Shown here in pieces: positions 34,388 to 43,336 of a DNA stretch of 64,000 nucleotides. The stretch is taken from assembly GCA_030141605.1 (NCBI GenBank), contig JAQGDQ010000555.1:78948-142947 (forward strand), in the 5' to 3' direction. This stretch comes from Tubiluchus corallicola (Eukaryota; Priapulida; Priapulimorpha; Priapulimorphida; Tubiluchidae). The translations under genes and the position numbers were made by a program. The notes under the pieces are model-generated. The model was not told where the DNA came from. It was given only the letters and a program-made list of their open reading frames with translations, and ran no database searches. Positions within the stretch are counted from its first letter, which is position 1. Every line of letters begins with the position of its first letter.

Positions 34388-35887
34388 TTAGAGACCAAAA
34401 ATGGCTAGAGCATCGTGTACAAAATTACAAATATCAGCGGGATTTCCGCTGAAGAAAGTCACTAAATCATCAAATATTAAATCGGAATTGTTTCTTAAGA
34501 TACGTGTTTCAGGGCATTCACATATTACGTGCAGTTCTGTTTGGATTTGTCCACATGAACAGAGTCTTCGCTCTCTTTCAATACGGGACCAACGACCGGT
34601 TTCTATGGCAAGGTTGTGTGAGGAAAGTCTGAGCCTTGACGTTTTTATCCGTTTCAGTTCATTAACATTGTCACAGTAAATTCGATGGATAGAGAGTTCA
34701 GGGTTTAGTTGTAAGTATGTGACAAATTTCGTACGGTCAGAAGCGCGGGTCCTATCTTTGATTCTATTCAGGTCATCATCGATAAAATCACCACGGTATC
34801 CAGTTATATTACGCAAATATCGAGCACATGGGGTGTTTGACTCGCGACACAAATTGTAAACAATCATAAACGGATCATCAGGAATATTCACTCTTGAGCG
34901 AACAATCTTATTGAAAAAGCGAGATTGGGTGTCCTTCACAAAACCATTCAGGGAGGGAAGGCCCAACTCTATGAGACACAAATCATTAGCAGTTGTACGT
35001 CGCACACCGAGTAAACATTTGATAACACTAATATACATCCCTTGAATAGGATTAAGGTCATTGAATAGCCAAGACTCACATCCGTAAGTAATTGCAGCAA
35101 GTAGCGCGGCATTTAAAACTAACTTCTTAACTGCGAAAGGATAAGCTGAATTCTTAGAAATAAATGACACGAACTTCAGTACGTGACAATATTTGTCTTC
35201 GCAGTGTTTTTCCAGAGCGGGTTTAAATTTTCCTGTTGAGCTAAAGACAGCACCGAGGTAAACGTAATAGTCACAGTGATTAACAGTAAGGGGGTTCACT
35301 ACGAGGTCCAGACGATCAACAGCATCGCCATTAATAACCATAAATTTAGTCTTTTTTAAGTTCACCTTCATACCGGATTGATCACAGAACTCAATAAGGA
35401 TACTGAGTTTTTGAATAATACCTTCTCTAGATGTTGACAATAAGATTGTATCATCCATCAACATCAAACAGTGTAAATTTCCTAGGAAACCATCGAGACC
35501 ACATCTAGACTTTAATTCACGAATAAGAGGGTTAATATACAGTGTGAAGAGGAAACAGGATGACGGAGAACCCTGCTTCACACCTAATGTAACACCAATA
35601 ACGGCAGCACCAAGGACCAGCTGCGTATTCACATACATGGCAGCAAGAGCAGAAAGCATCACAAGACGACAGCCAAGAGCTCTCAAGGCCCTAATCAAAC
35701 CAGAACGTGGAACTCTATCGTAAGCTTTCGAGAAGTCTACGAAAACGATATATAATTTCCTCTTTTTAAACAGTGCATAGTCCATTAATAGTCTTAGAGT
35801 CACAATCCACTCAATGCAGGATCTACCCTTTTGGGCGCCAGCCTGCTCCCTATCGGGTTTGAACCACATCTCTAAACGAAAAAACAA
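34388..35887 (-). CDS. Non-LTR reverse transcriptase, N-terminally truncated (copy 3)
   Basis: Same ORF as copies 1 and 2, with Ile in FNKIVRS and Pro in ELGLPSLNG. This is the likely ancestral combination, since each other copy differs from it at one site. Confidence 0.85.
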   Translation of the reverse strand: MFFRLEMWFKPDREQAGAQKGRSCIEWIVTLRLLMDYALFKKRKLYIVFVDFSKAYDRVPRSGLIRALRALGCRLVMLSALAAMYVNTQLVLGAAVIGVTLGVKQGSPSSCFLFTLYINPLIRELKSRCGLDGFLGNLHCLMLMDDTILLSTSREGIIQKLSILIEFCDQSGMKVNLKKTKFMVINGDAVDRLDLVVNPLTVNHCDYYVYLGAVFSSTGKFKPALEKHCEDKYCHVLKFVSFISKNSAYPFAVKKLVLNAALLAAITYGCESWLFNDLNPIQGMYISVIKCLLGVRRTTANDLCLIELGLPSLNGFVKDTQSRFFNKIVRSRVNIPDDPFMIVYNLCRESNTPCARYLRNITGYRGDFIDDDLNRIKDRTRASDRTKFVTYLQLNPELSIHRIYCDNVNELKRIKTSRLRLSSHNLAIETGRWSRIERERRLCSCGQIQTELHVICECPETRILRNNSDLIFDDLVTFFSGNPADICNFVHDALAIFGL

Positions 35888-35907
35888 GTTATAGTGTTTT
35901 GATATAA

Positions 35908-37419
35908 TTATAGTTCATCTTCTGATCTTTTGGCACATTCTTTCATTTCTATACTTTCTCCTTGAACTGCGTTTTTGTTTTTAATCTTGAATCTGATCAA
36001 CTTGTACCCAATCCAAATGAGCAAAGAATTCACCTCAATACACGTGATTACCGTCATTAGCCATAGCCAATCTTTCGCAGAAGAGTAATCTTCATACCAG
36101 GCTAATGGTTCCATTTCGTGGTGAGAAATAAGTAGTGCATGAGTTTTGTTAATTAAAGCATTTATCTCGTCGGTATAAGTAGTTAGATTATGGCTCTCCA
36201 ATTTAGGTATCCAACTTTTCACCCGGTGGAGAGAATCACTACATTTGAGAAAATATCCAGGGAGATGATACTCATTAGCTTTCTTGCATGTTAGCACAAG
36301 ACTAGTGTTCTTGGGAATAATCTTTTCTGATGCTCCTGTATATCTTGATACTGTTCTTAATGAATAACTAGCCTGTCTTTGAACTAGCCACCCACCCATT
36401 AATGTAACTACTCCCCAACTTTCTGGCGACCTTTCATATTTGATAGATTGGTCAAACGGTTGGGTTTCCAAATAAGTTGGGCATACAATTACATTAAGAT
36501 CTTGGCAAGATCCAGGAGGAATAATTTTAATTTCATTTATTCCCAAAATCATGTTGAATGCGTTTCCGTGGACAACCCAAGTTCCTCCTTTGACGATTGG
36601 CACATTCTGTGTCTTTACATGTACTTTGCCAGGCACTTGGATGATTTCTCTGACATTGATTAACATCCACAGTCTTCGTGGCTCAGATTTAATGACTATA
36701 GCCCGGCTAGCTCCATAGGATAGCGGGATGCTGTTCTTTTGGTCAGACATGAGAGAATGAAACTGGGTGGGACTGATCAGTAGGGGGTCTATTTTTGAAG
36801 AGGTGATAGATTGTAGGCCATGTCCATATCGGATAGAATTTAAATAGTCGTGAAGTTTCTTCATGTCGTTAGCGTGTGCCATCATCAGGTTATGTACATT
36901 AGCATCTAACTTGCCAACAATTCTCTCTAACTCTTCTAGATCGTGGCCTAGGATACCTATTTCTTTATTAGCTATTTCCAGTTCATGTGCTATTATCCCT
37001 TGATTGTTTCTTAAGTCCCCCATTTTCTTATTTAATGAATTTATTTCTGCCCTGTTTGTAGCGCCTAAGGCTAAAGCAGCAGTCGCCTCTGCCATAGCTG
37101 CGCTGGACATAATTAATCCGAGAAATCGTTTTTTCCTGTTATTATGGGTTGAAGAATTATCTTTTTCTCGAAACTGAATGAGATCGTAATGAATATTCCA
37201 GGCCCGGGACATATCGACTCTAACAACTTTGAAAGATTGTGCCACTTGATACCCAATGGGTTTTGGTTCTGTAATTATAATGCCATAAGACGCCAAGGCA
37301 TCTTGATGTTTGTAGATTATATCTTGCGATAATTGTGGAATAATACTATTTACACTTATTATGGTTCCATAAGTAACAGCTGAAAGAACAAGAAGGATTG
37401 AAAGAGTATAATGACCCAT
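35908..37419 (-). CDS. Class I viral fusion-glycoprotein-like ORF (copy 3)
   Basis: 503 residues, intact. It differs from copies 1 and 2 by Phe-to-Ile at position 81 (before QFREK) and Glu-to-Asp in KKMGDLRNN. Both changes leave the cleavage site and the hydrophobic segment untouched. Confidence 0.7.
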   Translation of the reverse strand: MGHYTLSILLVLSAVTYGTIISVNSIIPQLSQDIIYKHQDALASYGIIITEPKPIGYQVAQSFKVVRVDMSRAWNIHYDLIQFREKDNSSTHNNRKKRFLGLIMSSAAMAEATAALALGATNRAEINSLNKKMGDLRNNQGIIAHELEIANKEIGILGHDLEELERIVGKLDANVHNLMMAHANDMKKLHDYLNSIRYGHGLQSITSSKIDPLLISPTQFHSLMSDQKNSIPLSYGASRAIVIKSEPRRLWMLINVREIIQVPGKVHVKTQNVPIVKGGTWVVHGNAFNMILGINEIKIIPPGSCQDLNVIVCPTYLETQPFDQSIKYERSPESWGVVTLMGGWLVQRQASYSLRTVSRYTGASEKIIPKNTSLVLTCKKANEYHLPGYFLKCSDSLHRVKSWIPKLESHNLTTYTDEINALINKTHALLISHHEMEPLAWYEDYSSAKDWLWLMTVITCIEVNSLLIWIGYKLIRFKIKNKNAVQGESIEMKECAKRSEDEL

Positions 37420-37424
37420 TTTGA

Positions 37425-37792
37425 CTTCTACATTTTAGTTCTTCAAAACCACGAGGTTGTATGTCAGAATGGCTATCTTCTACATTTTAGTTCTTCTAAA
37501 CCACGAGGTTGTATGTCAGAATGGCTACCTCCTATATTTTTGTTCTTCAAAACCATGAGGTTGTATGTCAGAATGGCTACCTTCTACATTTTAGTTCTTC
37601 TAAACCACGAGGTTGTATGTCAGAATGGCTATCTTCTACATTTTAGTTCTTCTAAACCACGAGGTTGTATGTCAGAATGGCTATCTTCTACATTTTAGTT
37701 CTTCTAAACCACGAGGTTGTATGTCAGAATGGCTCTTCTACATTTTAGTTCTGCTAAACCACGAGGTTGTATGTCAGAATGGCTACCTTCTA
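37425..37792. repeat. 52 bp minisatellite, fourth block
   Basis: Seven units. The array stops after CTTCTA (37787-37792), the same unit position at which the composite inserts start, and is followed at once by the nucleoprotein-like gene. Confidence 0.95.
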
Positions 37793-37798
37793 TGCAAT

Positions 37799-38866
37799 TT
37801 ATGCAATTTTGAAATTGGTCGTGGTTGTTTGGAATTCATCATCACTGTCTTCGATATACTTGTTTCCTACTGTGTGTCTGGTTACTTGATCCCTTTGAAA
37901 GTTTGCTCTTTCTATGGAGAGGTTTTCCATTGCCTGTCTTACATCTTCAGAGCCCTCATTTCTCGCCGCTGTAGCGGCTTCTCTTCTGATGATTTTTCCT
38001 AGCTGTTTCGCGAATTCGTCGATTGTTGGGGAAACATCAGGCTTTTTATATTGCCAAACACTGTATCGAGGGTCGTTTGTGTTATCCTTATCGGAAATGA
38101 TGTGCAATAATACTGTTGTGAGTACTCTGTTATTGTTAGTACTTATGTTGGTGAATGCATTTTGGTTAAAGTTTTTGGCGTACAAATAGGATTTGTCGGG
38201 TCTCCCAACACAAGTTTGCCAGAACCTTTGGAGCCGGAGCAACTCTTTTATAGTCCATGAGCACCCTATTTTCTTTAACAACTCATTTCTGTCCAGTTTT
38301 GTAGACTCTGTGGCTTGTGCTAACAATTGGGGAAGTGTAAGTGAGGCCCACGTTAGGTGTCTCATTACAGCAAAGTTTACATACCGATAGAGTTCTTCTC
38401 CCCGACCAGTTATCCTTCCGCTCCTTACACAAAGCCCAAACGTCATAAGCGCTGTTGCGCAGACCTCCGGACGTGAAAACACTGTATAGTAAGCATTCCA
38501 TAGTGACTCGTTGACTTTGAGTCCTAGTGGCCTATAATTCCACATCATTGAATTCTCAGTTTCTTCACTCAGTACTTTGTTTCTTACTTGTTTCGATTTG
38601 CCTGCCGCTCGAGTGAGAACCATTACAAGAAAACATATTGAGTCTAATTCCCATTCGTAGATGTCGGTAGCTGCCGTTTCAAAATAACTGTCGACTTTTT
38701 CCCACACCTCAATGATGTCGTTGGTCATGACATCTGGTGATCGTTGAGGAAGTTTAGATAGTTCATGGAGTAATTTGCCTGTGTCACCATCTGATCCGGA
38801 GGTTCCAGGCTCTAGATCTTCTCCCTTTGATCCAGCATTCAATTTGGCATAGCTGCCCAAAGTCAT
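37799..38866 (-). CDS. Nucleoprotein-like helical protein of possible negative-strand-virus origin
   Basis: The frame is open from 39136. The part upstream of Met 38866 is hydrophobic and repeat-like, so I take MTLGSYAKLN at 38866 as the likely start (355 residues). The protein is predominantly helical, with aromatic-rich segments (DIYEWELDSICFLV, RLQRFWQTCVGRPDKSYLY). A flexible acidic N-terminal stretch precedes the core and an acidic tail (YIEDSDDEFQ) ends it. Size, fold impression and tail suggest an RNA-virus nucleoprotein of mononegavirus type captured in the genome. I see no diagnostic motif, so this is inference. The stop codon lies six bases from the minisatellite. The frame is intact, pointing to recent capture or retained function. 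It is collinear with the fusion-protein ORFs. Confidence 0.4.
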   Translation of the reverse strand: MTLGSYAKLNAGSKGEDLEPGTSGSDGDTGKLLHELSKLPQRSPDVMTNDIIEVWEKVDSYFETAATDIYEWELDSICFLVMVLTRAAGKSKQVRNKVLSEETENSMMWNYRPLGLKVNESLWNAYYTVFSRPEVCATALMTFGLCVRSGRITGRGEELYRYVNFAVMRHLTWASLTLPQLLAQATESTKLDRNELLKKIGCSWTIKELLRLQRFWQTCVGRPDKSYLYAKNFNQNAFTNISTNNNRVLTTVLLHIISDKDNTNDPRYSVWQYKKPDVSPTIDEFAKQLGKIIRREAATAARNEGSEDVRQAMENLSIERANFQRDQVTRHTVGNKYIEDSDDEFQTTTTNFKIA

Positions 38867-39120
38867 AGTTTTGTGTTGGAGCGGAAAGTCTTGCGAGAAC
38901 TCATCACACAAATTATTACCAGGTGTTACACATTTTGGATCACGTACAGTATTACCAGATGTTACACATTTTTTGCAAAAGACAAATTTACAATTATATG
39001 TAATAGTAAAACATATGTAACGAGCTACAAATTGGATTAGTACTATACAAGGAGAATGCATTACAGGATAAGATACATATTCACAATTATACGATAATAA
39101 AAATATATAAGGTAAGATTA

Positions 39121-39385
39121 GGTAGACATCAAACATTCGAGTTCGCCATTCTACTGGTGTTTGCTAAAAGAAATTATTGAGTTTACTAAGAGGTTACTTT
39201 TTTATCTCACTAGTACACATTAGGGGTAAACATCAAACATTCCAGTTCGCCATTCTACTGGTCTTTGCTAAAAGAAATTATTGAGTTTACTAAGGGGTTA
39301 CTTTTTTATCTCATTAGTACACACTAGGGGTAAACATCAAACATTCGAGTTCGCCATTCTACTGGTGTTTGCTAAAAGAAATTAT
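39121..39385. repeat. 104 bp tandem repeat, about 2.5 copies
   Basis: Units start at about 39121, 39225 and 39329 (landmark AAACATCAAACATTCGAGTT, then GTTTGCTAAAAGAAATTATT). The third unit is continuous with the segmental duplication that recurs at 42.1 kb. Confidence 0.9.
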
Positions 39386-39842
39386 TGAATTATTAATGAT
39401 TAGTTTTTATCAGCCGTGCTTTTGCTTAAGTCTCAACCTGGTGGAGTGACTCAAATCAAGCACAGTGTTCATGTTTACTGTCTAAAATATCGAAAATGAA
39501 TTGAAAAACATGATTATTTTTCATATACACTTTTATACATAATTGTCAGATATATTTAAAATAAAATGGGGAAATGATGTTCAAAAACTTGCGCAACAGC
39601 TTGTTTTAAAATGCTGAAATTAATAAATAAAAACAATTTTTAATGACTGTTAGCTATGAGCTTATAGACTTTTGCGTCTAATTGTTTTAATCGCTCAATT
39701 AGCTTATCTATTAGATAAGCAGTTAACTCATTGTTGTGTATCAAATAAGAAATCAAATCTTCGATAAACTGCACTTGTTCTTCCGTTAGTTAAATTTTCC
39801 GTGTAACTGCACACACATTAAAGATATTAAAATTTAGCTTAC

Positions 39843-39970
39843 TTCGTTCGTAGAACGTTTTTCTCCTCCATTTTGTGGTTTAACATTGTACTTGAATTTT
39901 GGAGGAGAATATGCAGGTGGCGGTACTATATTAATTCGCCGTGGTATCATTATACGTTTCTTTCCTCTCT
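39843..39970 (-). CDS. PPxY-motif exon, copy A (likely first coding exon)
   Basis: On the minus strand an acceptor-like TTTATTTAG precedes 39970 and a GTAAGC donor follows 39843. Within it, ATG at 39950 opens a 36-codon reading MIPRRINIVPPPAYSPPKF... and ends in phase 0. PPAY is a PPxY motif, the ligand of WW domains in Nedd4-type ubiquitin ligases, used by host adaptors and by viral matrix or capsid proteins as a late domain. A CRE/CCAAT/X-box module lies about 85-185 bp upstream, so transcription may start here. If spliced from an upstream exon instead, it would enter in phase 1. The partner exons are unknown. Confidence 0.5.
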
Positions 39971-40036
39971 CTAAATAAAAAAATCGCACTTTTCTTTACT
40001 TGTGTCGCATGAAAACTAATTGAATGTCGCGTAGGG

Positions 40037-40134
40037 TGACGTCATAGAACCCTCGGCTGTTGCTCAGGACCAATCAGAGTTCGTAGCGTCACTCCCAACT
40101 TTTGCGTTATTATGCTTCCGGTTGCTATAGTAAC
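40037..40134 (-). promoter_or_regulatory. CRE + CCAAT + ETS/X-box module A
   Basis: A perfect CRE (TGACGTCA, 40037-40044), a CCAATCAG box (40070-40077), CTTCCGG (40115-40121) and the RFX-type X-box palindrome GTTGCTATAGTAAC (40121-40134) are clustered within 100 bp. The cluster sits directly upstream, on the minus strand, of the PPxY exon at 39970-39843. This is the combination of a compact TATA-less or bidirectional promoter. Confidence 0.6.
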
Positions 40135-40857
40135 CATTGTAGGTAAATTTGCCCTCCTGGTAAATCCTGTGAAATAAGACGAACAAAAAATCAAGTTTAT
40201 TTTTGGTTACTTTGATTGAGTTTTAACGAACTTAATGCTGTGGAAATATAGTTCAAAAGCTGAATCTGACAGTGATAGTTTTTATTAAAATTCGATAAGC
40301 TTTCACACTATTAATATATAACCTTTGCACATTAATTCAACCGCTAACAGATTTTTTCCCACCTCTCATGGTATTTTTCAGCCATTAAATGGGACGTATA
40401 CGTCACCAAATCCCACAAACAGTATTTCTAACATGAACTAGCCTAATTTATACATTGTAAATATTGTTACTGATATGATGTGATCGGAGCAGTAGATCTG
40501 ACGGAAACAGTGAGAGATGCGAAAGACGTTCCCCGATGCACCATGTCAAAAGTTGTCAAGAATTTATCGAAAAAACTGTCGTGGACAGACCTTAGGATTC
40601 TTAGGATTTAATCCCAATTGAAAACTCATTAAATTCAAGCTACAAGCTGGATGAGTTCCATATTCAAATTATATGAATTTCCTTAACAAAATCAGGGAGG
40701 AGCGAGTTTATCATCTTAATCTGATTCATCTGATAAACTCAATTAATATCTACTGAAATTCATATTCCGAAATTTATTCATAACATAATGCACATGGGGA
40801 ACAAACAAGTATTTAGGCCAGCACATTGCAAACTGGTATATTTGCTAAGCTTCAGCA

Positions 40858-41151
40858 ATATGAGTCTAACATGCTTAACACTAAAATACAAATTGTACTT
40901 TAATTCTAATGCAAAACAGATTATTAACTGTGAACACTTGCAAAACGATAGTTAGTTAATTATGGCTAGTAAGCATACTTACTCGTTCAACAACCTGGTT
41001 ACAGCTGTAAAACGTTCTCCCACCATACACAGGGGGTAGGAGGGCCTCCCTCGGTCTTTTCCTCATTGGGAAGTTTGGCAAAAGCCCAGTAGACCTGCGA
41101 TTGTCATACTGCAAAATAGGGTGAACATTGAGTTTGAATGCTATCCGGTGT
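40858..41151 (-). repeat. Tandem exon cassette, unit 1
   Basis: This unit and the one at 41168-41464 are a tandem duplication offset by 310 bp. The intron flank at 40858-40982 differs from 41168-41292 at only three of 125 positions. The 43 bp flank on the other side differs at three positions. The exon between them is strongly diverged. Confidence 0.9.
40983..41108 (-). CDS. PPxY cassette exon 1 (PPVY)
   Basis: A 42-codon exon in phase 0-0 with acceptor TTTTGCAG and donor GTAAGT. The sequence contains PNFPMRKRPREALLPPVYGG, including a PPVY motif. It aligns with the neighbouring cassette exon at about 50% amino-acid identity (shared PNFP, RP.EA, LPP.YGGR, FY). Symmetric phases allow inclusion or skipping without frame change. 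Function unknown. Confidence 0.55.
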
Positions 41152-41167
41152 CCGGAAGCAAGTACAT

Positions 41168-41464
41168 ATATGAGTCTAACATGCTTAACACTAAAATACA
41201 AATTGTACTTTAATTCTAATGCAAAACGGATTATTAACTGCGAACATTTGCAAAACGATAGTTAGTTAATTATGGCTAGTAAGCATACTTACTTTGTCGA
41301 ATGCCTTTTTCGATGGATAAAACGGTCTGCCACCGTATAGTGGTGGCAGAACCGCTTCTTTAGGTCTTGGTAATGGCGGAAAGTTGGGTACTGGGCCCGT
41401 ACGCCCGCGGCAATTGTCACACTGCAAAATAGGGTGAACATTGAGTTAGAATCCTATCAGGTGT
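41168..41464 (-). repeat. Tandem exon cassette, unit 2
   Basis: Second unit of the duplication described at 40858-41151. Intron parts are almost identical to unit 1, while the exon is different. Confidence 0.9.
41293..41421 (-). CDS. PPxY cassette exon 2 (PPLY)
   Basis: A 43-codon exon in phase 0-0 with acceptor TTTTGCAG and donor GTAAGT. It starts CDNCRGRTGP and contains a PNFPPLPRP segment and a PPLY motif. Third codon positions differ from the sister exon about as much as first and second positions, so the two are old by coding divergence although their introns look young. It lies upstream of cassette exon 1 in transcription order. Confidence 0.55.
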
Positions 41465-41660
41465 GAAATATAATAAATATGTTTGGCAGAAATAAAGGCA
41501 TCTGTAATTTCCTTCAGTGAGAAATGCGGATTGGTTTTAAGATCCGTATTTGTAGAGGGTTGTATATACACTGCAGGTGTCTCTATGCGTAATTCTCAAC
41601 ATCATTTTCAAGATTTGTAGAGAAAACACTTTATCAGCTGCTTCGCTTTTAACCTAAATA

Positions 41661-41716
41661 ATGACGTAGTTATGCGACCTTACGTCATAGAAACCTGCCA
41701 GGCACAGAGGACCAAT
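41661..41716 (-). promoter_or_regulatory. CRE/CCAAT-like module, degenerate third copy
   Basis: TGACGTAG and TACGTCAT (41662-41688) are followed by GGACCAATAAG (41710-41720). The wording parallels modules A and B, though the X-box is missing. It lies about 250 bp upstream, on the minus strand, of the PPLY cassette exon. Confidence 0.45.
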
Positions 41717-42704
41717 AAGAACCCTGACAGCTCGCATTAGCAAAAATTATTTATATATTTAATTATGTATTTACTTATATTTTTTTATTTATTCAGTCAA
41801 CAAGGAGTATTTAAATTTTACAAGGTGCGATACAAAAGTATAGTGTCGTGACATTAAATAGGGGAGACCCGGGTAAAGTGGACATTTACGGGTTTTCGCT
41901 CATAAAGTTCAAGACGTTTGATCTGTAACAATCAATTACATGCCCTATTCTTCCGTAGGAAACTCTGCTATATTCATGTGGTAAAAACTTATAATTACTA
42001 TTACTCGTTTAACCGATAATTCCGAAATACGAAACCAAAATTTCTAGCGCAAAGTGGATCTTTTACGACCATTATGGATCATACGTATGGGCATTAGTAC
42101 ACGTTAGGAGTAAACATCAGACATTCGAGTTCGCCATTCTACTGGTGTTTGCTAAAAGAAATTATTGAATTATTAATGATTAGTATTTATCAGCCGTGCT
42201 TTTGCTTAAGTCTGTACCTGGTGAAGTGACTCAAATCAAGCACAGTGTTCATGTTTACGGTCTAAAACATCGAAAATGAATTGAAAAACATAATTATTTT
42301 TCATATACACTTTTATACATAATTGTCAGATATATTTAAAATAAAATGGGGAAATGATGTTCAAAAAGTTGCGCAACAGTTTGTTTTAAAATGCTGAAAT
42401 TAATAAGTAAAAACAATTTTTAATGACTGTTATAGACTTTTGCGTCTAACTGTTTTAATTGCTCCATTAGCTTATCTATTAGATAAGCAGTTAACTCATT
42501 GTTTTTTATCTAGATTTCTGCTGGATTTCTACTGTGTTTACCTATCTTGAGGGCAGGCTGCTTTCTATAGTATGTCTACAATAGACGTAATAGCCATATG
42601 ATGGCGATAATTTTTCTCATTACTAACCTAACACTGCATGAGCTGAAATTTTCCATGTAACTGCACACACGTTAAAGATATTAAAATTTAGCTTAGTTCG
42701 TTCG

Positions 42705-42830
42705 TAGAATGTTTTGCTCCTGCATTTTGTGGTTTAACGTTGTACTTGAATTTTGGAGAAGAATATGCAGGTGGCGGTACTATATTAATTCGCCATGGTA
42801 TCTTTTTATATCTCTCTAAAAAACGTAGTT
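42705..42830 (-). pseudogene. PPxY-motif exon, copy B (donor lost)
   Basis: Counterpart of the exon at 39843-39970, reading INIVPPPAYSSPKFKYNVKP. The donor GTAAGC of copy A is CTAAGC here, and the in-frame ATG of copy A is lost, although an out-of-frame ATG arises nearby. As it stands the frame ends four codons later in a stop. This copy is probably dead, or has become a terminal exon. Confidence 0.5.
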
Positions 42831-42877
42831 TTCGTTTTGCTTGTATCGCATGAAAAGTAATTGAATGTCGTGTAGGG

Positions 42878-42975
42878 TGACGTCATAGAGCCCTCGGCTC
42901 TTGCTCAGGACCAATCAGAATTCGTAGCGTCACTCCCAACTTTTGCGTTATTATGCTTCCGGTTGCTATAGTAAC
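42878..42975 (-). promoter_or_regulatory. CRE + CCAAT + ETS/X-box module B
   Basis: TGACGTCA (42878-42885), CCAATCAG (42911-42918), CTTCCGG and GTTGCTATAGTAAC (42962-42975) are kept intact in the duplicated block. Conservation of all four motifs while the neighbouring exon decays hints at selection or a very recent duplication. Confidence 0.55.
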
Positions 42976-43336
42976 CATTGTAGGTAAAATTGCCCTCCTG
43001 GTAAATCCTGTGAAATAAGACGAACAGAAAATCAAGTTTATTTTTGGTTACTTTGATTGAGTTTTAACGAACTTAATCCTGTGGAAATATAGTTTGAAAG
43101 CTGAATCTGACAGAGATAGTTTTTATTAGAATTCGATAAATTTTCACACTAGGCTATGCTAAATGACTAACAAAATTCCTTTAAGATATAGGTGTTTAAA
43201 ACATGAATCTAACATACCATTTGGCTTTGTCCTTTTCTCCTTTGCTCCACTTTTAAATAGTTTTAAATAGTTCTTTTTGATTTGTTGTATTTTGTCAATT
43301 TTTTGTGTTTTTTTCTTTTTTTTCTTCCTCCGTCCA

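Larger units (their letters stand above)
34249..37424 (-). mobile_element. Fusion-glycoprotein/RT composite insert, copy 3
   Basis: Third copy at 3700 bp spacing, with CTTCTA duplications at 34243-34248 and 37425-37430. It carries the two protein differences seen in its fusion-protein ORF and is followed on the right by a shorter minisatellite block. Confidence 0.85.
39312..40312. repeat. Segmental duplication, copy A
   Basis: About 1 kb, roughly 95% identical to 42090-43153. It includes a PPxY exon and the CRE/CCAAT module. Copy B has a different stretch of roughly 150 bp at about 42510-42650. A further matching stretch (40355-40434, landmark CATGGTATTTTTCAGCCATT) recurs at 44190-44262. Copy B therefore has about 1 kb, including two exons, that copy A lacks. 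Confidence 0.85.
42090..43153. repeat. Segmental duplication, copy B
   Basis: Matches 39312-40312 at about 95%, with a different segment of roughly 150 bp near 42510-42650. It contains the decayed PPxY exon and promoter module B. Confidence 0.85.

Noticed and set aside
26849-37424. Interpretation of the inserts as an LTR retrovirus with env
   Set aside because: No LTRs, protease, RNase H or integrase. The RT is of the non-LTR type and the 3' end is an A-rich tail with a target duplication.
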